From contig JACATO010001433.1 in NCBI GenBank assembly GCA_018389105.1, forward strand, positions 575,501 to 639,500: a stretch of DNA of 64,000 nt, in the 5' to 3' direction. The DNA is from Nautilus pompilius. Lineage: Eukaryota; Mollusca; Cephalopoda; Nautilida; Nautilidae. Under the pieces are notes generated by a model. The model did not search any database and was not told where the DNA came from. It saw only the letters and a program-made list of their open reading frames with translations. The translations under genes and the position numbers were made by a program. Shown here piece after piece: positions 35,871 to 48,458 of this stretch (positions within the stretch are counted from its first letter, which is position 1; every line of letters begins with the position of its first letter).

Positions 35871-37194
35871 CTAATGATTTACATAGGTTCACTGTGATTT
35901 TTGTGTGGGAGGAACCTAAAAAAATAATATCTGGTGATGAGACTTGCGGTAAAGTGGTGGTAAGATGGCAATACGTCCCTAACTGACCCTGTTTGTAAGA
36001 ATGAACGATGTCAGTCAGCATGGACGTTGGACAGAAGATTCAGAGATTGAATCCCTTATAAGCTAAATCTGAAGGGGTTTTAACTTGTAAACTACCGTAA
36101 AGTGGAACTTCAGCAACCGCCATGCGTAATCTAGCTGTACCAACATACATTTACTACTACTGAGAACACGAACTTTTTATTGTAATAATATGGCTTACAT
36201 AAACAGACACCGAGATGTTAAACAAGTTAGGGTTTGTTAGAGTCACTCTGGTGTTTGGTTTAAGGGTTACGTTTTTATAAGAAATGCTAAGGGAAAATTA
36301 CATGATATTTAACAGGTTGCCTACAACTTGGTAGACTTAGAGATAGATCCTCTTTCAGGCAGGGTCTTCGTAACTCGCTGTTTTTACGACTCCGAATTGC
36401 TACCAATCACTCTATAACTCTCACCTTCTGTGCGCGGTTTCAGGAAAGGACTGTTACGTTCGTTAGAATAACTTTTAAATTAATTTAGCCAAAATTAATT
36501 TACCCCACCCGCCCTCGTGCACATTAAATAAAAGCAAATATAAAACAAAATTGTTTCACTTTGGAAAGTAATCCCTCCTCTAATCAGCTCTCATTCTCGG
36601 GAGGGTGTGGCTTTTTGTAGCCTTCAAATGCCCACTCGAAAACTCACGGTACTTGGTTACATGGAAATGCTCAGAACTTGGTTTTCCAACGTGGTCAGTA
36701 GAGATTTAGATAAATAAATAAACATTACTACTCCGTCGTCTTTGACGAATAATGGATAAAGACATTGGAATGGTTGTGAAAAGGAGAAATTGAAACCTGA
36801 CCTTTAAACACATAAATAACGTTGTTTAAGTTTGATAGATGCACACTCCCATTTCAAATGATTAAATAAAGAGTTAAAATTTTAAAAATTTGTGCTGCTG
36901 TCGCCAACCAATCAAGTTCCATCTTTTATCTTTTAGTAACGCCCACCCATAAATCCAAGACGGCCATTGGCTAAAAACTCCAAAACCTAAAGACCCTTTT
37001 AAGAATGAGCAGTAAACCGTGTAATCTTTAACCAATGATATCAACGATATGGTTTATGGGTAATTTAGTGATGTGTCTCTGTCATCTTCCATATATGGAG
37101 CAGCTGCTATTCTTGACATCTACTGAAAATTTTGTAAAAATATGGGGTTCTGTTAGTTGTGTAACAGATTTGACTTTGAGACGACTCTTAGATC

Positions 37195-37195
<1 letters not shown>
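35871..37195. other. Non-coding, no supported gene
   Basis: Mostly AT-rich with dense stops. No exon-like frame. Confidence 0.45.

Positions 37196-37261
<66 letters not shown>
37196..37261. repeat. (TTA)22 microsatellite
   Basis: A perfect trinucleotide run of 66 bases, downstream of locus B. Confidence 0.95.
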
Positions 37262-37262
<1 letters not shown>

Positions 37263-37311
37263 CAAATTCATGCAGTTTTTAAAATTAACAAAAATCTTTA
37301 ATAAAAATAAG

Positions 37312-37317
37312 TTTATT
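37312..37317 (-). promoter_or_regulatory. Candidate poly(A) signal for locus B
   Basis: AATAAA on the minus strand, about 185 bases past the locus B stop codon. Confidence 0.4.
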
Positions 37318-37498
37318 TTTTGCTTTAAGGTAAACATTTTGTTTTGAAACCAGAAAAGAAAGAAACAAAAATAATGATAAGGCCAATATATATATATATG
37401 CATGAAAGGTGACTTTTATCGCTTCTAACGCCACCTAGCGTGGATGTAGCAAAAGGGCAGTGGTCCAAACCCGTTTAAGTCAGCAGTTTATCCGAAAC

Positions 37499-39031
37499 TT
37501 ACGCGTTGAGAAAGTCATCGACGTCATTTTGAAAGCTCTTGCTCAGAACCAGCTTAACGATATCTTCGTCGACGAAGGGAGGCTGTTTGGTCGAATCAAA
37601 CGCTATCCCGTTGATCAACTGGTCCAGGTTAAAGTCTATTAAGTGATCCAACTGATCGATATGATCCATCACGTTTTGATTCTGTAGCGGAGGAATACTT
37701 TCTTGTTTTGTCGGTGTTTCGTCGGCCGGCGGATCTTCTTCTTCTGGCTCAAATACGAGGTCTTCGGAGCTCTGGTTATAATTAAACACAATAACAGTTA
37801 GTTTATAAAGGACGGAATAATACGAAACTTAGAGACTTTAAATAAGACGGCAGATCAAAAAATTCGTATAAACCTTGTCTACGCTGGGTGAATTTCATTT
37901 TGACTTCAACTTTAATGAATGGAACAAAAAAATCAAAAGGTCATCTTTATATGGTATCTACTAATCATGTAAATTCTACCGAAAGATGTGATTACGGTTT
38001 CTATATCAGATAAAGATAAAATAAAGATGAATTTCCTTGTAGTGGCTTTACGGTTTATTATTTACCGTCTGTCATAGATTTTTTTATTCGTGTCAGTAAT
38101 TAAAGGTGAATTTACGTCTGGTAACAACGGCATGATAACCTAGGTTTCACCTGGATAACTTGCAGTCTGAACGATTTGCTGACGGAAAAGGAATCTCTTT
38201 TAACTATAATTAAGGTGGCAGTCATCCAAAACACAACAAGAAAACGCTTTAAAATAAGAAAACAAAACAAAAGGAAAGGGATGAGAGAATCCATTAATAT
38301 TTCCTGAAGCCATTCATTGGTTGAATTTCGAGATGCAATCGTGTTTACTCATAAACGTCCAGTGGTTAGCGAATTCGTTTCGTGTCTCGCCTCGCTACCG
38401 TCGCCGATCCAGATTTTCTTTCGTTCTTGTTCTCCTGGTCAGCAGCTTTAAAGGTGTGTCCTGAAGTCTCCTCTCTTGCACTGCATTAATCACGAAACTG
38501 CGCGACATGTAAATGTCCAAACAAACCATGCGGAAATAATTCGTAGATTCTGTTTTTGCAGATTTGAGGCGGGTTAGGGCTAGAAGTCGTTTGCCGAATA
38601 ACAAGGAGATGCTCTCGGCACGCGCTCTCGTTCAGCGCCAGCCTTTCGTCGTTGGCAACGCCTCCTAGCGGACATCCGCGGCACTTTATGCTCTCTCAAC
38701 GGATGCCCGCTGAGAAGCAAAAGCCGCAGGTTGGACCGACGCCTTAGCTAGAAGCCAAAACGATTTGTTAAGCAGATTGGTTTAGGATACCTGTGATACA
38801 TTCGAGAAAAACAGAATATATATACCTTGGTATTGTTTGCATGCAATTTTCTTTCGATGATCATTTCGGCCAGACTTCTACTGGGCTTCACACCCTCCGA
38901 TTGTTTTCTACCTTTGGTCTTCTTGTTCATTTGCTTTGGTCGCAGTTGCCGTCTGGCCGCCAGGTAATCTTTGCCGTAAACTTTGTTGAACGACTGAGAT
39001 ATGGCCGTCAGATGGGCGTCGATGCCGTCCA
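37499..39031 (-). CDS. Family locus B: unrecognised protein with both shared exons
   Basis: Two exons on the minus strand. Exon 39031-38826 follows gtttcggttttag, starts in phase 1 and ends AAG|gtatat in phase 0. Exon 37771-37499 follows ttaattataaccag, starts in phase 0 and ends with TAA. The central exon encodes DGIDAHLTAISQSFNKVYGK and DYLAARRQL, then a Lys-rich stretch and RSLAEMIIERK. It matches locus C: SFNKVYGKDYLAAR versus SFHRVFGEEYIIAR. The last exon (90 residues) starts SSEDLVFEPEEEDPPADETP, is acidic and Gln-rich, and ends IVKLVLSKSFQNDVDDFLNA, shared with locus A. The coding part seen is about 159 residues; a 5' exon ending in one base of a Val-type codon is needed and was not found. 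Locus B carries both halves of the family signature and so links A and C. Function and family unknown. Confidence 0.75.
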
Positions 39032-42000
39032 CTAAAACCGAAACAAAACAGAGGGGCGGGGGGAGAAAGAATCAAACGGGTCGGCTTCCATTACCGATGA
39101 TGATGTTCAATACGTCCGCTGTTTGACGTGAAGAATAACGAGCATGACATACGCATGACTGATCACCAGAAAACAGCTCTTTAAGGTTAAAACATTAAAA
39201 AAATTTTTAAAAAATAGTAACAGGCAGATCCTTTTAATAACTGCGTGTGAATATGAACGTTTACGTTGGTAATTTAGAAGTACGTGAGTAAACGGCCTGT
39301 CATCGATCAGAAAGGGGAAGCAGTGGAGCCTGCGCCGACTCTTCGGCTCGAAAGCGGTCTAAATAACCTTTTGAAGCACTGCTGGAAGAACTGTCTGCGA
39401 GTATTTGGCTACTGGAACCCAGGCCACCTTAAAGATTAATTATTATTATTATTATTACTATTATTATTTTTAACGCAATTTTCCTATCAGCTGTCTTTGC
39501 TACTCCCAGTCAATGCTGCAGGGAGAAGTTAATTAGATTTAATCATCTTCTCTCTATCTGATGCAGTCGGTAGATGGTGCATAAGAGATTATTTGAATTT
39601 TAAAACGATCCGTTAGATGTCAAAGTGGATGAAAGTAAAACAAAAAAACCTACGCACTTTTTACACCTTTAAACCAGTTGAAACCCAGGTAGATCTTTCG
39701 GTGGAGGAATACGGCCACTTCTATGGAATTAATAAAAATGAGAGTCGGCAGCCATGGCCCGGATTACTGCTTCATCTGACTTCTTTCGCGATCAAACCAA
39801 AGTGTGATGGAATCTCTCGAGTATCTGTTTTGTTCCTGATTTGGCCTTTAAGTGAAAATCAGCATTATCCTTATATAGCTGTAATCCTTCGGTCTACCAT
39901 CTGAATTTTTAAAATAATATACTCTTCTGAAAAGACGCCAGAAGCTCTTTACATTTAAATGAGTAGCTTGAGATGACTTCGTGTCAGCATTGAGCGAATG
40001 TTCGTTCGCTTAGACGTTGATCTCAGTTCTCCCCCTTTAGTCGAACGCTTTATTGTCTCGTTTTTCCCCGGCTGGCGGCGCTGCCTCAGCTGCGGAATTT
40101 AAAATGTATCAGTGAATAATAATAATAATAATAATTATAATAATAATAATAATAATAATACAGGAAAAAATCCAGAAAATTTAAGTTATTTTCCGTATAG
40201 TTATTGAGGAAACCTACTAGCTATCCAACTGTCGTCCGTACTTAGAAAACAGCTTCCATCAGCTATTTGTGAATCGTTTGCGTTTTCCTGACTTATCGAA
40301 CTCATAAATTAGTGCCCCGCGGTAGATGTAGAGGTCGCTGGTAGAGTATATCCGCAGTAGAGGCCCATCGAGACACGGTCTAGACACCGCCCGACCAGAT
40401 GGTGCTCCTAATAAAGCAAATTCTTTCGTTGAGCCAATTGCCTTGCTCTTTTACATGATCGATAGTTAATATTTATCAAGGCAGACCACAATCTCGGTGA
40501 GAAACTGACGTTTCCTTTATGTTATCGGGGCAGTTAATATCTTATTTAGCCTCTTGTTCTCCTTCATAGTTGCTTAGTAACTCAAGTATGAACTTACTGA
40601 TATATATTTACAGAAAGCAGAGGGTTAGTTAATATCCCCCTCAGCATTTTACTACAACAAAATGAAGAAAAATGCGTTAATCTGCTCTCCACTTTCTATA
40701 AGTGACGTATCACTAATAAATTTTCATTCTTATCTTCCTAGTTCTTTTTTCATGCGAGAAATTCATAAGGTTTTAGTTTTGCCACAGCCTCTGATACATC
40801 AGAATGACATCCGCAAATGTTTAGGCTGAATATGCATTAATCTCTCGGGTAACACACGGGACTACCCCGGGTAGAGGCAAGTATTTGCTAGTAGACCCTA
40901 GCTCCATAGTAAAGAGTCCGGGTCGGACTGGGTAATCTGATGGTCCGTAGGCAGCACCTCTCGCTTTTGACTCTACAACATACTGTACTACCGATACATC
41001 GGATCGATGCTTAAATACGACTGGAAATCATCTCACTTAAGCTACTCTATTTACGCGACTCGGGCATGGATTCCTCTAAAAGGTTTCAGTAGATTTGAAT
41101 TAAGAAATAAGTAAACACGACCCACTTTGAGTCGCTTTGCATTTTTTTCCCCTTCCTTCCTCCCTCCGTTTCTGGGTCGGATTCGTCTGAATATTTCAGC
41201 TAAGTTTCGTTTCTCTTGCCCGTTCACCGACTTTTCCGCTTTACCTGTAAGTTAAATAAACGTGCAGTTACGATATTCGACCCGAATCACGACCGTTCTC
41301 GATAATCTATTCCCCCCCCCCAAGTCTACAAAATCTCCGACTGCCTTTGTCGATTATTAACCCACAACTGTTATTTATCAGGTTTATTCCGGATTGCGAT
41401 CGCCGTCAACTCGCAGGCAGAATTACACTTCGTCCTCGGTTCAGTTCTCGTTCACCACAGAAGACGCCAGGGGTCGCTTTACAGGAAACCATGGCTGCAG
41501 TTCGCTGAAGCTAGCCAATTAATAACTTTTAAGCTATGATTAAAATAAAATTTCTTTTAAACGGAGCCGTGGAAAAATAAGCACGAAGATAAATATTAAA
41601 TTAATAAAACGTACTTTTATACCGTTTAGGTTTTTATTTTAAACTTCCTTCAATCGACGTTGGTAACCGCGATTTTAGCATAATCTTACTCCATTCTGAC
41701 AGCAGCCCGACTGCTGGGTTTTGCCTCAATGACAAAAACTCTGTCCATTTCAGTAGATAACCTCCCAGTTTTTCTTATCTTAATACGATAAATACGATCG
41801 CGCTTGAGGTTTCCATGAATCTACCCTTTCCACCCATTTTGAGCTACGAAACTGTACACCACGTGCACCGCACTCTTATTTCAGGAAGATAGAAAAGGCG
41901 GAAGGCGAAATTTGTTCACTCTTCAATAACAAGGGGACCGTGCTGCTTCCTACTCATACCCCGGTTGAAGGAGACCTTTAAATGGCGTACACGTGTTAAA

Positions 42001-43324
42001 AGCTGGAAAAATAATGTGATAAAAAGTTAAATTAGAGTGTATTCCTTTCTGAAGCTATTAAATTCCATGGATTTACTTGGAAACAAATTATGTAAATTCG
42101 TAAAATGCAGTAAAGATCATTGTCTTGGAAGAGATGTACAAATAAAAGGAAAAGCGACATAGAACACTTAATGAGAAGGATGTAGTTAGTAAATGTCGAC
42201 AGGATACTTAGCACATACTCAGGCAAGATGCAGCGAAAAAGAACACAACATAATCGATTTTGCTGTGTCGTCCGCTGCATCTCTATTTGCCGTCTTTCAT
42301 TCTGTTACCAAAGATTCTAGAAGATTTTGGCTCCCTTACGGGGCCCACTGTCATGTGTGAAAAGTTGTTCTGGTTTGTTTGTCCAGCTTCAGCGGGAGAC
42401 ATTTTAGCTAGCACCGTATCCGGTAATCTGACTGACCCATGGGCGGTGAGGATTCCCGAATCTGACACCACACCGTGGGGTGGCACTGGACCCTTTCGAT
42501 CCCTCTCTCTCATCTAAGATCTCATCCCATGTACGTGGTTCTTTCATGATCAACACCTTTCGGGCACCCATTTCACAAGCCCCACGGCTATTTAATAGAG
42601 GAGGAGAGGCTCGCGGAATCGTAGAAGCTCCTAGGTGTGACGAGAGCACTTGTGGCTCAGTGGCGCTAAAGCAAATTGAGATACGGTTAACGTCAACACG
42701 CGCAGACTGTCTGTCCTAAAACGACCAACGATTTTACGTCATCCTGTATCAAGTTGAAAACTCATTACGGTATTAACACCAGCGGGGGGCCCCCCAGGCC
42801 GGACAATCGTACTTGGTCTACAAACACCGGGGCCAGTCGGCTTTTAATTTGTTTGCCTTTCGCTGTGACTTGCACGCAGTCTAAGCCTGACTCCAGCACG
42901 GAACAGGCAGAGGTTTTTCTCGGGTGATCTTCACATATACACCGGCAGCAGAGACAAGGATTCTGGCCATTTTAAACAGCTCGGGCGGAACCGCCTTTTG
43001 GGAGGGCCACGGGTCGGACAGGAGCTACTGGTTCCGGTCCACGGTCGATAAGACCGTTCATTCAAGAGGAAGGGAACTGAGAGGATCTCGCATTTAAAAA
43101 AAATTAACTAAGTAATTACTTCATGCCTTCATTGTCAATCCAAGATCTATAGTAAACGTGTTATTTCTGTGGTTTCCATGGTTACCTTACAAACCTCTTC
43201 GAATGTGAAAAGCGCTTAATTGAGTTATCATTATTATTATTTTAAATTCTAGACGCTTTTTTGACCGCATTGCGAGAGGGATTTCGCTTAAATTCTTAAT
43301 TCTTCTAAATTTTACTAATCGCAG
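39032..43324. other. Non-coding, no supported gene; upstream side of locus B
   Basis: Should contain the 5' exon(s) of locus B on the minus strand and of the 43.3-kb gene on the plus strand, but none could be placed. Interrupted (ATT)n lies at 39436-39472 and (AAT)n at 40117-40160. A 95-codon plus frame at 39617-39904 has no splice or motif support. Confidence 0.4.
40117..40160. repeat. Interrupted (AAT)n microsatellite
   Basis: AAT units with one AATTAT interruption. Confidence 0.85.
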
Positions 43325-43930
43325 AATCTGACATATCCACCAAAAGGACAGAGAGACCTCGATACCAGCCCTGCCTTTGACGAAGTACCCGACGTGCCCC
43401 GCCCCGGTTGGGACAACCTTCCTCCCAGGTCTTTGGGTGGGGGGTCCCCGGTGTCGGGTGGACCGGGCCGCTTGTGGGCTCAGAGAACAGGCCACCTGTC
43501 TTTACCGGATGCTATGCCATTGACAGAGCCTCGTTCGGAAGTCCGACTCGCTCAACAACAACAACAACAACAACATTCACAGGTGTCAGACGACGGATAA
43601 CCCAGGTTTTCAGGTTTGTCTTACCTACCTGATAAGTAGATCAGTACGTAAAATAAGCGTTTCCTTACCTAGCTCCTTTTTTTAAGTTGGCAGCGGAAAC
43701 TCTGTACACAGTGCCGCAGAGAAGTAAGAACCATGCCGGAATGGTCCGACTTAAAAACACGCTTCGCATCGCCGCATGCAGGTTCCGGAAACAACCGAAC
43801 AGAAACGGAAAATGTCGAAGCAAACGGCCGATGTCTGTCCAATGCAAATGTCTCGTTGACAACTGACAAGAGAGTTACGAACACAAGAAAGCCGAAGCTG
43901 AAACACCAATATCGCTCACAGGCATCATAG
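43325..43930 (+). CDS. Two-exon 3' fragment of an unrecognised Pro/Gln-rich gene
   Basis: Exon 43325-43582 follows ctaaattttactaatcgcag, starts in phase 0 and ends TCACAG|gtgtca in phase 0. Exon 43694-43930 follows a T-rich tract and cag, starts in phase 0 (CGG AAA CTC) and ends with TAG. The first exon encodes NLTYPPKGQRDLDTSPAFDE, then PRPGWDNLPPRSLGGGSP and a terminal Gln run (AQQQQQQQHSQ) encoded by CAA. The second encodes RKLCTQCRREVRTMPEWSDL and a basic, Asn/Thr-rich tail. Matching phases and strong acceptors support the join. The donor is only fair; if unused, the first exon would read on 6 codons to TAA at 43598-43600. I do not recognise the protein. Upstream exons are not identified. 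Confidence 0.5.
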
Positions 43931-44612
43931 TCGAGCTAATCGGTCTGGTGTCTCGTAGGCTGATTCCTTTTTATTTAATCACGAAAAAATCGGTTACAAG
44001 GACGATAATGTGGCCAGATAAACGTGTCAGTCCGCTTCTGGTGACGAACTCTTCACGTAAAATGCTCTCGCACAAGGCAAAGAAGCCACCGTCGGCTCTG
44101 TTTGCTGGTCTCTGTAGAGAACTGTAAGCTCCCGGCTTCAGAAGTTGGTGACGTGTTCCACGCTGACCAGATGATTTCCCATTATCGCATGCGTCATTGA
44201 CATCGATATCGGCTCGTTTTCGAGCGCCCGAATATTGATTCATCTTAGAAGGCCAGCAAACGTGGGCAACCACGCATACCGCAGAAATTGATCGCACCGC
44301 ATACAGCGGATGCAAATAACCCTTCCCCTAGCGATAAACCTCAGGTGTCAACACGATGATCGATTACTTTCTTCATGGGTAAACATAAACCTACAGAAAA
44401 TCAGTAACTCGCTTTTTCCTTGAGGAATATTATGGTATCAACATCTGCGCGCTTTATTTGAATTTATATATATATAAACAAATAAGCAGTCATAACGAAA
44501 GTATAATCTACATGTCAGTATAAGAAGTATATACCTGACCTGAGACCATTGTTAGAGTAATACTAGTAAAAACTCGTATTCTCCAGTATCGTCTAGCGCA
44601 GAATTACCAATA
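43931..44612. other. Non-coding, no supported gene
   Basis: A 114-codon minus frame at 43971-44315 is open but has no recognised motif or splice borders. Short TA repeat near 44466-44474. Confidence 0.4.
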
Positions 44613-44960
44613 CAGTTATAAGTCCGTTTTTATCCGAGATGGTTTGGAATTAAACGACTTCGGATAACTGGAAAATCCGTTTGTCTGGATATAATCCCCT
44701 CGGATGATCAGATTTCTTCTCTCTTTGCTTGTATTATCATTTATTTGTTTCAATATCAGCATGAACCTTTAGCAGTTTCTCTTTCTGAGCCAGAGTATGA
44801 TGTCCCAGAAGATGGGCCAACACTGAATTCATTGATGATGAGTTTGCGAGACCCACCTGGCTCTAATCCTTGAACAATATCTACCTTTGGTTGTATATTA
44901 CGAACAACACGCTTACGTTTCTTAGCTCTGGGGCCTACAGACGCCGTGGTAACAAGATAT
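44613..44960 (-). mobile_element. Tigger/pogo remnant: terminal repeat plus transposase N terminus
   Basis: At 44611 the sequence reads TA followed by CAGTTATAAGTCCG. That is a TA target site and a CAG-starting end as in Tigger/pogo elements, followed by subterminal TATCCG/CGGATAA motifs up to about 44710. On the minus strand from about 44955 lies the helix-turn-helix start of a Tigger/jerky-type transposase: KKRKRVVRNIQPKVDIVQGL, then SRKLIINEF and, after a frameshift, QKEKLLK. Only about 150 bases separate this N-terminal fragment from the element end, so the catalytic part is deleted. Confidence 0.7.
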
Positions 44961-47900
44961 TTTCTGTTTAAGGGCAGCAATAGCTTTGCATCCGCACGCT
45001 CTGGAAACAACGCAGAAAGCAAATACAGCGCCAAGGCCGCCAGGGGGCGACAGCTGTAAGCAATCGAAGTGACAGTCAGAAAAAATCCCGTGGCGGAAAT
45101 TATAAACATCTGAAGCTGGAAGGCTGTGGAACACCAGCAGGTGCCCATTACTTGTTCTGAGTAACACGAAATATTACCGTCGTTAAGCTGAAGACGGATA
45201 GCAAACGAAACCACCCACTGTTAGAAGAGGTTGGAAGAGATGTCTCAGCCACCCCGTTCCAATTTTTACATTGCCGGGGTCGGCAAACATTCGTGATCAC
45301 TTTCTGCATGACATCAACATCTGATGTACCGAGAATAACCGAGTAGGCCTCTGTCTTTTGAAGCCCGGAAACCGCCTCTCTAAACTCGGCTGACGGCCGG
45401 AGCGGCCGCATCTCTTTGGGAGAATTAAAAGCGTTTCGTTGTCAGGAAGCGTGTTTGGCCATTGCGAGTGATAATCAGGATTTGAACGCGCAGGTCGCTT
45501 GTTTCTGTTAAAGGCTCCAAGACGATCGGTTCGAGCCCACGGCGCTGCTCCTTCTGGTGACACCATTCCATCTTCAACGGGCCGTTCCTCGGCTTGCAGA
45601 AAAACCGTTCATTCGAAAAGGGTTAACTGTAGAATCACATACAGCTTATACACAGCTCGGAGACTGATGAATTATTCAGAGCGTTTAGAATCTTTGGCTG
45701 CGTTAGCTTTGCGACAGGCACACCACTTAAGAACGAGCTCAGCAGAGCTGCTCGATCTGGAGTACATATCAATACATTATCGAATTGTTTCCAACAATTA
45801 CGGATGTGAAACAACAATTATAAAGAGATAACTGTGATGCAAAAATCGATACCTTTATTATTTTTAGAACCGGCGACGGGTACAGCATCAGGGCGGTTTG
45901 AAAAATAGGAAAAGGGTCAGTCATCTCCGTGAATATTTCATCACTGGTAGCCGCGTCCCGGTCGTCCGATAGACGAGAGATAAATGGGCACAAAGAATCT
46001 TCACCAAGCAAAAATAAATATTTAAGCCAGATGCATTCTATATCACGTGTAAAAACAGTTTATTTATTTATTTTGGGGCTGGGCAGATTTCGAGGCCGTA
46101 TACAACCAATATATTGTTATGGTGCGTAAAGGAAATGTTTCTGAATGGCTATAATTAGCCAAATAGGCCTCCGCGCACCGCTCCGGAATCGGAAAAGTCT
46201 GTTCTCGATAATAGGAACTTTGGCCATATATGACATTTGTCATCACGAGATTTTTGCTTGTTTTTTTTTTGAAAAAGGAAGAAATAAACTTGAACTAACG
46301 TTCTTCTAAAATATAATTACTTTAAATGTATATTTAGGATTTAAAAAAAAAAAAAAACTTTGTCACACCATTTTAATGCACAGGCGTTTTCTGCATCTTC
46401 CCGTCAGGTTTCCTTCTCGCGACTATACGAACAGTCGCATCCTTTCCCCGGGGTTAAGGTCCGCTTATTATCCCTATATTACAAACAAACAAACCAACTC
46501 ACGGGTGGAAGTCTGATCAAGCTGTAGTATTCGGAGTAATGTCGCCGGTTACAGATTCTCTTGGACCTCGTCCGAATCTTGGCAGTCAGGAGATACAGTC
46601 GGCTAAATCGAGAGATAAATAGAGGCCAGTATTCCTAGCGAACCGTGGACATCGACGATATCGCTGCGATTTAATCCAAAACGGAAGTAGTTTTTTTTTT
46701 TTAAATATCCTTTTACACTAGGAATAAATAATGTAGCGAAGAGAGGAAGCGAAACTGTCGATATTTTCGACGTCCCCTAGCTATTATAACTAAACAAGCG
46801 TTAGAAAAGTACCGTCAGTGCGAGATGCCCCCATAAAGGAGTCTACACGTTTTAGCGCGCTGCCCCGTGAAAGGGTGTTCCTTTTTCTCTCGACGTTAGA
46901 AGCCCACAGGTGGCGGTACCTTGCAACGCAACAGCGAACTCTAGACGTCGTGTTTCCAATGTGCGGCGGAAGTAGGGCAATTTGGGATCCAGAAAGAGGG
47001 TAACAGGAAGAACCGATGGTTGGCCACGAGGGAGTAGAAAAGATGACTCGCAGACACGGAATTATCAGCGTGGAAGAGTGGATGTGAAAACCCAGTAAAG
47101 AGTTTGCACAGGCAAGTTGCCTTCGACCTGCTTTATTAAATGATTGTGTACCTGTACCAAAGCCCACCATTAAGTTATTTTTTTTTAAAAAAAAGGGTGA
47201 AAAATAAAAACCCAGTAGGAAAAATGACTTGTAAACTGAGCAACTTTCGGATTAAAAGGCTCATTTTTAAAAAAAATGGATGGTTCGATTTAAAACGTTG
47301 GAATGTGCGGATGGCAATGAGTCGGTGAGTGCTGGCTAATCCAGAGTGTCACTTCTACAGAAAAACCCATGTACTGGGATGATTTGAGCCCTATTTCGGT
47401 GAGAGTAGACCCTAAAATATTTACAGAACTAGAGGAACAGTATCTAAGAAACGTTGCAACTTTATTTTCTAAAGGAGGATCTTAAAGACTTCATAAATAT
47501 CCAATGGCTACCCTGAAAGGAAAGAAGTTCAGTGACGTTTTTGGGAAACATGATAGTCCGTGGGCTTGCTACCTATTAGACTCGTGAGACCTCAAATCGT
47601 CAGATATACGTAGTGCAGTGAACTCTAACTTCACAATCGTTTATGTATGCAATGCTTTTATTTTTGTTAAAACAGTAGATACTCGTACAAATATATTAAA
47701 ACCGCATCAAAATTAAAATACAGAAAGTCTGTTCTTATAAAGATGTTGTAAAATTACAATGAAGCAAACTGATTAAAGTATTTATTTTCTATGGGTATTT
47801 CTCCCCATTTATACTCCACGACCCGCAGAGTTGATACGAAGTTGTCTTTTCCTTGTCGAGCGCTGCAACACGCTGTACTTTCCATCTGACGTCACGGAAG

Positions 47901-48458
47901 TTACTGCATGGAGATGCCCTTTTGCTTTCTTATGGTAGTCGTAAAGGATGGAATAAAGACGACTTTTCTTCTAGAGAGGTTCACACACACACACACACAC
48001 ACCCTGTGTTCTGAAAGATCTTTAACAAATGATTATGTCACGGTAGGACTTGTATGTTTTAGTGAAGAGAGAGAGAGCGCTCGGAAAAGTCCATGGATTC
48101 GTGTCGAGGAATCCGGCGGATTATCTCAGAAATTAATGCCCCGTTAATCCACATCTCCCCCGGCCAGAGACCCAGAACAGACAGACAGTAGTTCTAACGA
48201 CGGTGGCCCGTTGTCGGAATACTGTGCGTGATTGTAACCGTAGGACTAGCGCAGCCTGCCGACAGGTGTTCTATCGATAAAATGTCTCACCTGTACCGCC
48301 AGCTTTCGTTTGCTGCAATGGTCAGCGCCGGCCAACACGTGAGAACCGTCCCGGCCACTACCGATTGTCTGGCTTCACTTGTCTTCGCAGGCAGCTCAAA
48401 CCTCACTTTCTGTAATTTCAATGGATGCTGATCCAGGATGGCGGAAATCAAATGACGA
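44961..48458. other. Intergenic, no supported gene
   Basis: Several open frames of 60-150 codons on both strands (for example 46790-47170 minus, 45499-45831 plus) without splice borders or recognised motifs. An (AC)n run lies at 47983-48001, and a perfect box-B-like GGTTCGAGCCC at 45528-45538 without a foldable tRNA around it. Confidence 0.4.

Noticed and set aside
42283-42719. Overlapping open frames on both strands with a box-A-like TGGCTCAGTGG at 42653
   Set aside because: No box B follows and no splice borders or motif were found, so neither a SINE nor a gene could be supported.
44756-45214. 152-codon minus frame read as one protein
   Set aside because: Only its last third matches Tigger HTH; the first part is unrelated sequence fused by chance, so it is annotated as a mobile-element remnant instead.
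45528-45538. Box-B-like GGTTCGAGCCC suggesting a tRNA
   Set aside because: Flanking bases do not form a T stem or acceptor stem, and no box A lies at the right distance.
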